Shown: one piece after another, positions 5,679 to 14,338 of the stretch
How the letters are laid out: the number at the start of each line of letters is the position of its first letter
Numbering within the stretch: position 1 is the first letter of the stretch
Translations under genes and position numbers: made by a program
Assembly (NCBI GenBank): GCA_047626155.1
Contig: JBLHRR010000081.1
Span: 1 to 24,115, forward strand
Direction: 5' to 3'
Length of the DNA stretch: 24,115 nt
Source: CALGLS01 sp047626155
Lineage (GTDB): Bacteria > Bacteroidota > Bacteroidia > Chitinophagales > Saprospiraceae
Notes under the pieces: model-generated
Databases searched by the model: none
The model's input: the letters and a program-made list of their open reading frames with translations, nothing else
Told to the model about the DNA's origin: nothing

Positions 5679-8582
5679 TTACTGGACAATGATCTTTCCG
5701 GTACTGACCATTTGGCCTTCCGATTTGATCAGGTAGACATACATTCCGCTCGTCATATAGTTGCGATTGAAAGTGAATGTCTTTCCAGTAAATGCTTCTC
5801 TTCTGACTAAGCGACCTCTAAGGTCATAGACGCTGAAGTTGGCATTTTTTAATTGTACCTCACCGATGATTTCTACGGTCATTTTATCTTGGAAAGGATT
5901 TGGGAAAATGTTTACATCCTCCACTGCTTCCAAGTAAATGACATGACTGGTAGAATCAATATCTACATAACTTTCCTTGGAACAGTCATCAGCAATGGTA
6001 TGGTATATAGAGTTCGTTTTCACGGAAGCCTTGTAATCAAAATAAGCAGCAGCACTGTTATCCACTATTGCACCGGCGGGGTTGCTCGGTCTTTGGGAAA
6101 CACGATATTTTACAAACACCTGTGATGCTTGTGGATCAGTGCTGCTACCTGGTAAAAATATATTGTCAAAGGTGAATCTCAGGATGCCACAGCCGTAGAC
6201 TTCCATACGGTAGTCATGACTACTCGCACCAGGCCTTACCGAAGCAGGGTCTAGGAAGCGAGATAATGTATCCTGAATCACCACCCTGATTGCCGTATCT
6301 GGGCCGGTATTTTGAAACCGGTGGATATACTTGAGATCAATACATGGAGAAATCTCATTCTTAAGTTGTGAATCTGTTACTGAGTTGTAGCCTTTGGGAT
6401 AGCCTCTACTCTCATTAGGTGATAATGTGTTTACGTTTTCCTGGCAATCAACGGAAAGAAAGTGATCGTAGTCGTCTTCAGTAAATTGGTTGACGAAACC
6501 AGTTGTGAAGGAACCACCCCCCGCAACGCAACCCTCAATAGCTGTCGTCGGACGGCTATCGCCTGGATGACCAGGAGTTTGGTTTGCACAGATGCGGTAG
6601 GTGGAACCATTTGCGGTTCTGGGAATGATAAGCTCTTCGTTCGCTTCTAAAGGGCCAACGGTTTCTGGTACATTTAGCATTGCAAAATCCTCAATTACGA
6701 TGAATTCTGTGGCAGCACTCATTGCTGCTATGCCTGTATTTGTAATAATTAAATTTACATCGTTTCCAACACATTCTGCACGTACTTCCAGATGTGAGCC
6801 ATCACCGCCAGTTGTGCAAATTTCATCAGGGAAAGCATGCGCTTTCATAGAGTGGGTTTCCCCTTCTGTTAAACCAGGATCCAAGGTTGTAGTAATGAAT
6901 ATTTCGTGGCAGGCAAAAGGAACGAGGTCCATTTGAGGATCAATGGTAAGTACATTTCCGTTAACGGAGAAGGTTGCTCCAACAACACCATTGATCGTAA
7001 AATCTTCATCGAAAGTGACCTCTACAAAAGGATCTGTAGCTGTTGTAGTTCCATCGTTACAAAGCAGTAGTTTGTATGTTGCTTCTTCACCTGGAATCAA
7101 AGCAGAGGTACTGATGTCGACTTCTAGATCTGTACAAATTTCTAAATCCTGAACAGCGAAGTTAATGTCAAAAGTATCATCCGTGTTTGGAATGTTGAAT
7201 CCAATAGTGGAAGGAGAGTTCCAGTAATCATTTGGCTTTCTTACAAGGATGTCATACATACCTGTATCTACCAGAATGCTATAGCTACCGTCCGCCTGGC
7301 TGGTGCCAAAACAAGTTTGTTCCTCACTGATGGCTTCTACAATCCAACCTTCAATGGCTTGGTCACCTGGTGTAAAATCATTACTTCCATCAATGTCAAA
7401 AAATACATTTCCTACGAGGTAGTTGGAGTAGAAATTTCCTTGCGCATTAACCTTAACGGTATAGATGCTTTGAAGAATGGGATCAAAGTTGAGTGGGTTT
7501 TCTGTTTTTCCAACAAAAATAAATCCGCCGTCTAAAGTTTTAGTAACCACTTCAAAGCCTTCAACTGAAAAACTATTGGTACTGCCATAATTTTTCTCCC
7601 ATTCGTCCAGATTGTCAATGGAACCATTAACAGTGGTTTTTACGGAATAGCCTTGAACATCAGAAGGAGAGGTTTCTATGAAGCCAGAAAATACATAGTC
7701 GTTATCACTTGAAGATTGAACTAAAGATTTGAAACCATCACTTAAACCAGTGCCAAAAGTTTGTGACCAATCTAGGTTGGCACTGTCTGTAAGGTGTATG
7801 ACTACTGCATCTGAATTTATGTTTCCAGCAATAGTATATCCTCCTTCGTTAGCCGCAATAATGTCTTCTCCGATAGAACCATTTGATACTTGTTTGAAGA
7901 GCACTTCGTCACCGTTAGCGTTTACTTGTAAAAATAAAACTTGAGGTACATTGGTATTGACTTCTGTCTTACCGGTAATGACGAGATCTGTATTTGCGAT
8001 TTCTATAATGGCATATCCTTCGTCATCATAAGCGGCTTCACCATAAGTATTTGTCCAAAGTGTATCTCCGTCTGCATCCAGTTTTAGTAAATAAACATTT
8101 CTAGTGCCATTTGCCAATTCTGAATATCCAACGACTGCTAAACCATTGTCTGAGGTAGTCGTAATGTCAAAGGCTTCTTCATTTTCTCCTCCTCCATAGG
8201 TCTTTGACCAGATCACTTCACCGTCTTCATCAACTTTAATAATGAAGACATCTCTACTTCCCCCCCCTGTTGCTTCGCTAAAGCCAGTTGCCACAAAACC
8301 GTCAGAAACGCGGGTAACCGCTTTTAAACTATGACCTAATAAGTTCGAAACAAGGTCATAAGTATTTTCCCAGTGAATATCTCCATCCGGGTTTGTTCTG
8401 ACCATGTAAGAATTGCCAATGCCTTTTTCTCCTACTATAATGAATCCCTCATCCTCATTTTGAAGACAATCAAATGCTTTTGAGAAAACCAGTTCAACTC
8501 CGTAGTACTTTTCCCAGCCATCTACTGCTTGTCCAACTGCTATAACAGAACAAATCACCGTCAATACAACTGCCAGAAGCAT
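5679..8582 (-). CDS. large multidomain T9SS-secreted surface protein
   Basis: With the start at 8582 the product is 967 residues and begins M-L-L-A-V-V-L-T-V-I-C-S-V-I-A-V-G-Q-A, a clean signal peptide. The frame stays open to 8804, but that extension is low-complexity K/N-rich sequence and contains a promoter at 8660-8691, so I prefer the shorter start. Domains in order: propeller-like T-x-D-G-G repeats (about 17-385); an SdrD/CnaB-like module with G-N-V-F-F-D-I-D-G and Q-A-D-G-S-Y (about 389-475); a DUF11-like beta-sandwich (about 485-565); and a DUF7619-type module with F-Q-N-T-G, I-Q-D-T-L and A-Y-F-D-Y-K...T-N (about 735-865). It ends in a T9SS type A sorting domain (I-F-P-N-P-F onward, about 890-967). 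It is probably an adhesive or structural surface protein. The downstream gene is a shorter paralogue. Confidence 0.9.
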   Translation of the reverse strand: MLLAVVLTVICSVIAVGQAVDGWEKYYGVELVFSKAFDCLQNEDEGFIIVGEKGIGNSYMVRTNPDGDIHWENTYDLVSNLLGHSLKAVTRVSDGFVATGFSEATGGGSRDVFIIKVDEDGEVIWSKTYGGGENEEAFDITTTSDNGLAVVGYSELANGTRNVYLLKLDADGDTLWTNTYGEAAYDDEGYAIIEIANTDLVITGKTEVNTNVPQVLFLQVNANGDEVLFKQVSNGSIGEDIIAANEGGYTIAGNINSDAVVIHLTDSANLDWSQTFGTGLSDGFKSLVQSSSDNDYVFSGFIETSPSDVQGYSVKTTVNGSIDNLDEWEKNYGSTNSFSVEGFEVVTKTLDGGFIFVGKTENPLNFDPILQSIYTVKVNAQGNFYSNYLVGNVFFDIDGSNDFTPGDQAIEGWIVEAISEEQTCFGTSQADGSYSILVDTGMYDILVRKPNDYWNSPSTIGFNIPNTDDTFDINFAVQDLEICTDLEVDISTSALIPGEEATYKLLLCNDGTTTATDPFVEVTFDEDFTINGVVGATFSVNGNVLTIDPQMDLVPFACHEIFITTTLDPGLTEGETHSMKAHAFPDEICTTGGDGSHLEVRAECVGNDVNLIITNTGIAAMSAATEFIVIEDFAMLNVPETVGPLEANEELIIPRTANGSTYRICANQTPGHPGDSRPTTAIEGCVAGGGSFTTGFVNQFTEDDYDHFLSVDCQENVNTLSPNESRGYPKGYNSVTDSQLKNEISPCIDLKYIHRFQNTGPDTAIRVVIQDTLSRFLDPASVRPGASSHDYRMEVYGCGILRFTFDNIFLPGSSTDPQASQVFVKYRVSQRPSNPAGAIVDNSAAAYFDYKASVKTNSIYHTIADDCSKESYVDIDSTSHVIYLEAVEDVNIFPNPFQDKMTVEIIGEVQLKNANFSVYDLRGRLVRREAFTGKTFTFNRNYMTSGMYVYLIKSEGQMVSTGKIIVQ

Positions 8583-8659
8583 TTGTTTGAAAGTGGTTGA
8601 TATGTAGTTTGTTATTTGCACAGGAGGTAGATTTTTTTTGTTTCTCTTTGGATACGATA

Positions 8660-8691
8660 CAAATATGGAGGTAAATAATACTGTTAACAAA
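8660..8691 (-). promoter_or_regulatory. promoter inside the open N-terminal extension of the T9SS gene
   Basis: On the minus strand TTTG (8691-8688) is followed after 20 bp by CATATTTG (8667-8660), which differs from TAnnTTTG at one position. It lies about 78 bp before the ATG at 8582, inside the stretch that a start at 8804 would translate. This supports the shorter protein. Confidence 0.5.
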
Positions 8692-8857
8692 GACATATTA
8701 CAGCGTTTGTTGAGCATAATTTTCGTATTTTTAAATTGGTTAGTAATTTTTATTTTATTTAAATATTTGTAAATCAAATAGTTATGTTTATTTTTGTTAT
8801 TCATAGGGAACTGATTTTTTGATTCTTTGTTGGATACATTTTATTAAATCGTAATGC

Positions 8858-10273
8858 ATGAAAAAGAGTCGCTTGATAGAAATATTGAGAACCTGCAGTA
8901 AAAGAGAGCTTCGGGAGCTTAAAAAATGGGTTCAGTCTCCAGCTCACAATCAAAGGGAGGATGTTGTATCACTGTATAATTACCTGATAGAAGATGAACA
9001 CCTATGGAAAGACGAATTTATTGCCAAGTCTGTTGCCTACCGTTGGGTCTACCGAAATGAAAGCTTTGATGACGCTAAAATGAGGCAGACTATTTTCTTT
9101 TTAATGAAAGCAGTGGATGAATATCTAATTTATCAGGAGATAAATCAAGATGAAATAGAGTCTAAAATGGTTCTGTCAAAGGTTTATCGAAAAAAGGGCC
9201 TTGATAAACACTTTGAAAAAAATATGAGAGTCATTAAAGGGCTGCAAGAGAAACAAGCATACCGGAATGATCATTTTTTTAGGAGTCAATTTCTAAGACA
9301 AAAGGAGGAGTTAGCTTTTCTCGCCAATCAAACCCGTACTTCTCCTATGAATTTACAGGAGTTTTCCGATTTGCTAGATATTAATTATATCATAGATAAA
9401 TTGCGGAATGCTATATTTATGCTATCTCACCAGAAGGTCTTCAAGGTGGAGTATAATTTTGGACTGATAACAGAGGTGCTAACTTATATAGACAATCATC
9501 CTCAGTTACTGGAGATTTCTGCAATAGCGGTTTACTTCTACGGATACAAAACAGTAACGGATAAAAATAATGAATCGCACTTTCATGCGCTTAAAGAACA
9601 AATCTTTGAACATGGTCACCTTTTTCCACATGACGAGTTGCTAAACTTATATGTCATTGCTATTAATTATGGCATCGCCCGGCACAATGCCGGAATAAAG
9701 CAATATAGTCTAGAATCATTTAAGCTTTACCGTAGGGGCTTTGAGGAAAAAGTACTTATCCAGGATGGAAAAATATCTCGCTTCACTTTTCCAAACGTAG
9801 TTACGGTGGGACTGAAGTGCAAAGAGTTTGATTGGGTTGAGCGTTTTATTCACGATTATAAGCACTACCTGGAAGAGAAGTATCGAGAAGATACCGTGCT
9901 CTTTTGTTTGGCTCGATTACATTTCGAAAAAAAGGAATTCAACACCGCTCTGAAAATTTGCACCCAAACGGATTATGATGAAACGCTGATGAACCTCTAC
10001 TCCCGAGCCATGGCTATGAAAATCTACTACCAACAAAGCGAATTTGATGTCCTAGATTCCTACCTGGAAAGCTTTCGGAATTACGTTGTTAGGAAAAAAG
10101 TATTGGGCTACCACAAATCCAACTATAAAAACATCATTCGCCTAACCAAGAAGCTACTTAAAGTAAACCCTTACAGCAAAAAAGATAGGGAAAAGCTAAA
10201 AAAGGAAATTAAAGAAGCGAATCCACTAACCGAGCGGGAATGGTTGCTACATCAACTGGAAGGAGTATCCTGA
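8858..10273 (+). CDS. helical-repeat protein of unknown function
   Basis: The product has 471 residues with no signal peptide or membrane segment, so it is expected in the cytoplasm. It is almost entirely predicted helix, with regularly spaced Leu, Tyr and Phe. The N-terminal 45 residues (L-I-E-I-L-R-T-C-S-K-R-E-L-R-E-L-K-K-W, then S-P-A-H-N-Q) form a compact helical head. The remainder has TPR-like helix pairs, for example V-L-F-C-L-A-R-L-H-F-E-K-K-E-F-N-T-A-L-K-I around residues 347-367. The C-terminus is rich in Lys and Glu. I recognise the style from Saprospiria genomes but no named family. It is transcribed divergently from the large T9SS gene; the 275 bp between the preferred start codons include the promoter for the T9SS gene. 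The start is the first ATG after an A/T-rich leader. A scaffold or interaction role is only a guess. Confidence 0.7.
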   Translation: MKKSRLIEILRTCSKRELRELKKWVQSPAHNQREDVVSLYNYLIEDEHLWKDEFIAKSVAYRWVYRNESFDDAKMRQTIFFLMKAVDEYLIYQEINQDEIESKMVLSKVYRKKGLDKHFEKNMRVIKGLQEKQAYRNDHFFRSQFLRQKEELAFLANQTRTSPMNLQEFSDLLDINYIIDKLRNAIFMLSHQKVFKVEYNFGLITEVLTYIDNHPQLLEISAIAVYFYGYKTVTDKNNESHFHALKEQIFEHGHLFPHDELLNLYVIAINYGIARHNAGIKQYSLESFKLYRRGFEEKVLIQDGKISRFTFPNVVTVGLKCKEFDWVERFIHDYKHYLEEKYREDTVLFCLARLHFEKKEFNTALKICTQTDYDETLMNLYSRAMAMKIYYQQSEFDVLDSYLESFRNYVVRKKVLGYHKSNYKNIIRLTKKLLKVNPYSKKDREKLKKEIKEANPLTEREWLLHQLEGVS

Positions 10274-10313
10274 TAATCCTTTTGCAAGAAGTCTTCATTC
10301 CTAGACCTTTTCG

Positions 10314-10321
10314 TACATTTG
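10314..10321 (+). promoter_or_regulatory. -7 box upstream of the Nif3-family gene
   Basis: TACATTTG matches the Bacteroidota -7 consensus exactly and lies 51 bp before the ATG at 10373. No TTTG is found at the proper upstream distance (the nearest, 10281-10284, is 29 bp away), so the promoter call is tentative. Confidence 0.4.
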
Positions 10322-10372
10322 TCCGTATTATAGTAACAAGACTAGAAAGTAACAAAACAAGCACTCTACAAC

Positions 10373-11428
10373 ATGCAATTAAAGAAACTAATCAGCTTCC
10401 TCGAAACCGTCGCCCCACCTCGTTATCAGGAGAGTTATGACAATGCTCAGCTCATTACCGGGAACCCGGAGATGGAAATTGAAGGTGTTCTCGTTTGCCT
10501 CGATTCTACCGAAGCAGTTTTGGAAGAGGCGATTACTAAGAATTGCAATGTCGTAGTAGCACACCACCCTATCGTTTTTACAGGCCTAAAAAGCCTGACG
10601 GGAAAGAATTACGTGGAGCGGGTGGTTATTAAAGCGATACAAAATAATATTGCCATTTATGCGATTCATACCAATCTGGATAATATGTACCTCCAGGGTG
10701 TGAATACCAAAATAGCGGAAAAGCTCGATTTGACTCGGACCAGAGTACTGTCTCCACGATCTGGATTGAAGAAACTAAATGCTTATACGGCTTCTTCGGA
10801 TGCACCTGCGTTGCGTTCGGCTTTATTAGATGCTGGGGCTGGAAACGTGGGGATGTTCCAACAGTTGAGTTACTTCTCTCAGGGAACGGGAAATCAAAAT
10901 CAAAAAATGGATGAAGAGGTGAAAATTGAAATGTTGTTTCAGCCAGATCGGGAACGTTCTATCCTGACGGCTTTGAAGCTGCAAAAGACAAGTCGGGCGA
11001 CTCCGTTTGAAATTACATCTGTGGACAACGCCAATATGATGGTTGGTTCCGGTATGATCGGGCAATTGAAAGAACCAATGGCCGAAATGCCTTTCCTCCG
11101 AAAAGTAGCGGAAGTCATGAACGCTCCTTGCATTCGACATACTCAAATCCGACGGAAGATGATTCAAACGGTTGCGGTCTGTGGAGGAGCTGGTAGCTTT
11201 CTGTTGCCAAGGGCCATTGTGCAAAAAGCAGACATCTTTATCACCGCTGATTTTAAGTACCACGAGTTCTTTGATGCCGATCGGAAAATCATAATTGCCG
11301 ATATCGGACATTATGAGAGTGAACAATACACAATCGAATTACTTTTTGACATTATAAGTCAAAATTTTAGTAACTTTGCCGCCTATTCTACGAAAGTAGA
11401 TACTAATCCGGTGAGATATTTATGCTAA
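10373..11428 (+). CDS. Nif3-like dinuclear metal-centre protein (DUF34/YbgI family)
   Basis: The 351-residue product has the full Nif3 signature. V-V-V-A-H-H-P-I-V-F gives His64 and His65, H-T-N-L-D gives Asp103, and the C-terminal I-G-H-Y-E-S-E gives His313 and Glu317. Together these match the two-metal site known from E. coli YbgI. The long middle segment (about 125-240) is the inserted PII/CutA-like domain seen in the 360-370-residue members. These proteins form toroidal hexamers; their substrate is unsettled, and GTP cyclohydrolase-like or metal-insertion roles have been suggested. No signal peptide is present. The downstream CdsZ-type gene is a common neighbour of Nif3-family genes in bacteria, which supports a functional link. 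Here structured element copy B separates the two. Confidence 0.93.
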   Translation: MQLKKLISFLETVAPPRYQESYDNAQLITGNPEMEIEGVLVCLDSTEAVLEEAITKNCNVVVAHHPIVFTGLKSLTGKNYVERVVIKAIQNNIAIYAIHTNLDNMYLQGVNTKIAEKLDLTRTRVLSPRSGLKKLNAYTASSDAPALRSALLDAGAGNVGMFQQLSYFSQGTGNQNQKMDEEVKIEMLFQPDRERSILTALKLQKTSRATPFEITSVDNANMMVGSGMIGQLKEPMAEMPFLRKVAEVMNAPCIRHTQIRRKMIQTVAVCGGAGSFLLPRAIVQKADIFITADFKYHEFFDADRKIIIADIGHYESEQYTIELLFDIISQNFSNFAAYSTKVDTNPVRYLC

Positions 11429-11468
11429 ATAACTCAGATTCAGCTTTTTATACTGAATGGATTATCCT

Positions 11469-11598
11469 TAACAACCATAAAAAATTAACTTGACAACCTG
11501 GAAGCTTTTAGTTAAAGCTAAACAACCTTAGGGGAGAGTGTTTTAGCTAAACGATTCTATAATAAAGATTGTCAAATTATTTCTTGTGTAATACTTAA
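11469..11598 (+). repeat. structured intergenic element, copy B (candidate ncRNA)
   Basis: It shares the TAACAAC/A-tract head and the TTGTGTAATACTTAA tail with copies A and C, but its stems differ in sequence and still pair. The outer stem is TTGACAA (11490-11496) with TTGTCAA (11569-11575). The inner stem is AGCTAAA (11516-11522) with TTTAGCT (11542-11548), continued by GTT/AAC across a small internal loop. The apical loop ends in the conserved GGGGAGAGT. An alternative local 6-bp hairpin, AGCTTT/AAAGCT, is also possible on the 5' side. It fills the space between the Nif3-like and zinc-ribbon genes, and its tail runs into the upstream alternative ATG (11598) of the latter. Confidence 0.7.
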
Positions 11599-11618
11599 TG
11601 TCTAAATCAATATTATTT

Positions 11619-12431
11619 ATGGCTAATACAACTGAACTTTCTATTGAAGAAAAGCTCAAGAATCTTCATGAGTTGCAGGTTATCGACTCTGAAATTGACC
11701 AAATTGCTATTCTTAAAGGGGAGTTACCGATGGAGGTAGATGACCTGGAAGATGAAGTAGGTGGGCTTCAAACCCGTGTTAATAAATTGAGTGGCGTTAT
11801 CAAGGATATGGAAGATGTCGTTGCGCGACACAGAGGAAATATCACAGAAGCGGGTGACTTGATCACGAAGTACGAAAAGCAGATGGACAATGTAAAGAAT
11901 AACCGAGAATACGATGCTCTTTCCAAGGAATTGGAATTGCAACGCCTCGAAGTTCAATTGTCTGAAAAGAAAAGCAGAGAAATTCAAGCGCAACTTGGTA
12001 CTAAGATGGACACTCGTAAAGTTGCAGAGGGTCGCTTGGAGCAAAAGAAGACCGACTTGCAAACCAAAAAAGTAGAGTTGGAATCCATTATTGAAAAGAC
12101 AGTAAAAGAGGAGGAAAAACTGCGTAAGAAATCAGATAAAGCGCAAAAGTCAATCGATGTTCGTTTGTTGAAGGCTTACACTAAGATTCGTAAGGCTTAC
12201 CGAAACGGATTGGCAGTAGTAACGATCGAAAGACATTCTTGTGGTGGATGTTTCAATAAAATACCACCTCAAATCCAATTGGAAATTTCTTTGAAAAAGA
12301 AGATCATCGCTTGTGAGCACTGTGGCCGAGTATTGGTTGATGACGAAGTCGCTGGTATCATCCGCCCAATAATAGTGGAGGAGCCTAAGAAAAAGCGTAC
12401 TTCTCGTAAGAAGCCGGCTAAGAAAGTATAA
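11619..12431 (+). CDS. CdsZ-type coiled-coil C4 zinc-ribbon protein (DUF164 family)
   Basis: The product has 270 residues. An N-terminal helical hairpin of coiled coil (about 5-185) contains the family-typical N-N-R-E-Y-D-A-L motif near residue 95. A C-terminal zinc ribbon has C-G-G-C (Cys208, Cys211) and C-E-H-C (Cys232, Cys235), and a Lys/Arg-rich tail follows. I prefer the ATG at 11619 because M-A-N-T-T-E-L-S-I-E-E-K-L fits the usual family N-terminus; an upstream ATG at 11598 overlaps element B. The family is thought to bind nucleic acids or ribosome-associated partners and is commonly encoded next to Nif3-like genes, as here. No membrane segment is visible. The function is inferred from family and context; the fold is secure. 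Confidence 0.88.
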   Translation: MANTTELSIEEKLKNLHELQVIDSEIDQIAILKGELPMEVDDLEDEVGGLQTRVNKLSGVIKDMEDVVARHRGNITEAGDLITKYEKQMDNVKNNREYDALSKELELQRLEVQLSEKKSREIQAQLGTKMDTRKVAEGRLEQKKTDLQTKKVELESIIEKTVKEEEKLRKKSDKAQKSIDVRLLKAYTKIRKAYRNGLAVVTIERHSCGGCFNKIPPQIQLEISLKKKIIACEHCGRVLVDDEVAGIIRPIIVEEPKKKRTSRKKPAKKV

Positions 12432-12456
12432 GCTTTAGTTTATAAAAATAAAGAAA

Positions 12457-12490
12457 AGAAGCCCTGGGACATTGTCCCGGGGCTTTCTTA
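12457..12490 (+). terminator. rho-independent terminator after the zinc-ribbon gene
   Basis: A GC-rich stem (GAAGCCCTGGGAC at 12458-12470 with GTCCCGGGGCTTTC at 12474-12487, one G-U pair) closes the loop ATT and is followed by a short T-rich run. It lies 25 bp after the stop codon. The remaining 170 bp up to the next gene shows no further clear feature. Confidence 0.82.
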
Positions 12491-12660
12491 TTGGTGGGCA
12501 TATATTTAATGTATGTCTTTTTGCCTCCCACACCTCAAATCCTAAAGGAAGCCATACCCGCATACACCTTTTAATCAGAATCCTCTTTTCAGTTTTAAAC
12601 CAATCAAAATTCCTTACTACTAGTTGCACCAATTCCAGGACTTTCAACGTTATTATTTTT

Positions 12661-14148
12661 ATGAAATACCTCTCGCTACTTTTATTCATTTTGCTTTTGT
12701 CCAATCAGACCCAGGCTACTGGTTACTTTGATTTTTCAGCGGAAGCTCGTTCAGCTTATGACCTGGCTACCCAACTGCGATTGGAGGAAGCGAAGCAAAA
12801 AGTGGCTCAACTTAAAATTTCTTCTCCGGACAACCTCGCTGCTTATTACATCGAAAACTACATCGACTTTTTCACCATCTTCATCAACGAGGATAAAAAG
12901 GAATTTCAAAAATTAGAAAAAGCAAAGGATGAGCGAATCAAGAAAATAAAAACGGGAGATTCCGACTCGCCTTATTACCTCTTCATGCAAGCTGAAATCA
13001 AATTGCAATGGGCTTTGGTGCGTTTGAAATTTGAAGAATACGTCACCGCACTATTTGAAATAAAATCCGCCTACAAGTTGTTAGAGAAAAATCAAAAGCG
13101 TTTTCCTGACTTTGTTGCCAATAAAAAAAGCCTTGCTATTATGCACGCCATGATTGGAACAGTGCCTGATAATTATCGCTGGGGAGTGAAGTTATTGAGT
13201 GGAATGGACGGAACTATCGCACAGGGACAAAAGGAATTGGAAGAAGTTATTGATTATGGAAAAAAACAGGACTTTATTTTTGAACAAGAGGCAGTGGTAC
13301 TTTATGCTTTTTTAATGTTACATCTTAACAATAAAAGCGCGGATGCCTGGAATATAATTAGCAACAGCAAGTTAGATCATAAAACGAGCCCGCTTTCGGC
13401 TTTCGCACTCGCCAACCTGGCCATGCGTACGGGACGAAATGCAGAAGCAATAAAAATACTTTCGGAAAGACCTACAGCAGCTAATTTTCATTCTTTTCAT
13501 TACCTGGACTATATGATGGGCGTTGCCAAACTTCGGGAATTGGATGGAGAGGCTGTACTTTATTTGAAACAATACGTTCAAAATTTCAAAGGACAGAATT
13601 ATATAAAAGAAGCTTATCAGAAGCTGGCCTGGGACGCGGCATTAAAGAGTGATACAAAGGCTTGTCAGGGTTATATGAAAGACTGCCAACAATATGGACA
13701 CGCATTCGTAGAGTCTGATAAGAATGCTCTAAAAGAAGCAAAAGAAGGTTTGCTACCCAATACAACATTATTGAAAGCCCGCCTACTTTTCGATGGAGGC
13801 TATTACCAACGTGCCTATGATTTACTGAAAGGAAAAAGTCATGCGGACTTTAATGATTTGAAAAGTCAACTGGAATTTAACTATCGACTGGGCCGAATTA
13901 CACATCAGCTTAAGCTGACAGAAGAGGCGGTCCATTATTACAATATCACCATTGAAAAAGGAAGAAAACAATCCTATTATTTCGCCTGTAATTCAGCCCT
14001 GCAATTGGGGAAGCTCTACGAATCCTTAAAAAATTACGGGCAGGCGAAACAGAATTTTAAAAAATGCCTGGAAATTTACCCGGAGGAATATCAGAGTGGT
14101 TTGCATCAGCAAGCGAAGGCAGGTTTGAACAGGCTCAAGAAAATGTAA
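12661..14148 (+). CDS. exported tetratricopeptide-repeat protein
   Basis: The frame is open from 12472, but the ATG at 12661 gives a proper Sec signal peptide (M-K-Y-L-S-L-L-L-F-I-L-L-L-S-N-Q-T-Q-A), so I place the start there for a 495-residue protein. The preceding stretch overlaps the terminator stem and is not protein-like. The mature part is alpha-helical with TPR-type helix pairs. The clearest is near the C-terminus (A-L-Q-L-G-K-L-Y-E-S-L-K-N-Y-G-Q-A-K-Q-N-F-K-K-C-L), where the small/large residue spacing fits a TPR, and another lies at F-D-G-G-Y-Y-Q-R-A-Y-D-L-L-K-G. With no lipobox, a soluble periplasmic location is likely. TPR proteins mediate protein-protein contacts; the partner is unknown. 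The gene ends upstream of an inverted-repeat region facing a minus-strand gene. Confidence 0.8.
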   Translation: MKYLSLLLFILLLSNQTQATGYFDFSAEARSAYDLATQLRLEEAKQKVAQLKISSPDNLAAYYIENYIDFFTIFINEDKKEFQKLEKAKDERIKKIKTGDSDSPYYLFMQAEIKLQWALVRLKFEEYVTALFEIKSAYKLLEKNQKRFPDFVANKKSLAIMHAMIGTVPDNYRWGVKLLSGMDGTIAQGQKELEEVIDYGKKQDFIFEQEAVVLYAFLMLHLNNKSADAWNIISNSKLDHKTSPLSAFALANLAMRTGRNAEAIKILSERPTAANFHSFHYLDYMMGVAKLRELDGEAVLYLKQYVQNFKGQNYIKEAYQKLAWDAALKSDTKACQGYMKDCQQYGHAFVESDKNALKEAKEGLLPNTTLLKARLLFDGGYYQRAYDLLKGKSHADFNDLKSQLEFNYRLGRITHQLKLTEEAVHYYNITIEKGRKQSYYFACNSALQLGKLYESLKNYGQAKQNFKKCLEIYPEEYQSGLHQQAKAGLNRLKKM

Positions 14149-14164
14149 ACCAAGTGCACGTTCG

Positions 14165-14285
14165 CTCTGCGGCCTCCGCGCGCTCTGCGTGAGTAAATAC
14201 ACTAAATAAGGAACAGACTCTTCTTCTTCTTCTAATTTCGCAACTGTACCACTCGCAAATGAATAATCACGCAGAGGCCGCAGAG
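14165..14285. repeat. inverted repeat CTCTGCGGCCTC ... GAGGCCGCAGAG
   Basis: CTCTGCGGCCTC (14165-14176) and its exact complement GAGGCCGCAGAG (14274-14285) flank about 97 bp, and CTCTGCGT (14183-14190) has the complement ACGCAGAG (14268-14275). The spacer holds a CTT run (about 14220-14232). It lies between the convergent genes ending at 14148 and 14339. It belongs to a GCAGAG-type palindromic intergenic motif style known from several bacterial phyla. Confidence 0.65.
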
Positions 14286-14338
14286 TGAGATGAACCTAAG
14301 CGCAGCAAGGCATACAAGATATCGAAGAGAAAATAACT

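Noticed and set aside
10826..11326. 166-codon minus-strand open frame inside the Nif3-like gene
   Set aside because: Entirely within a confidently assigned CDS on the other strand, with no recognisable domain.
12472..12660. N-terminal extension of the TPR protein frame
   Set aside because: It overlaps the terminator stem of the preceding gene and the proper signal peptide begins at the internal ATG at 12661.
14219..14233. CTT microsatellite as a phase-variation tract
   Set aside because: Too short (about four to five units) and between two convergent genes rather than within a promoter or coding start.
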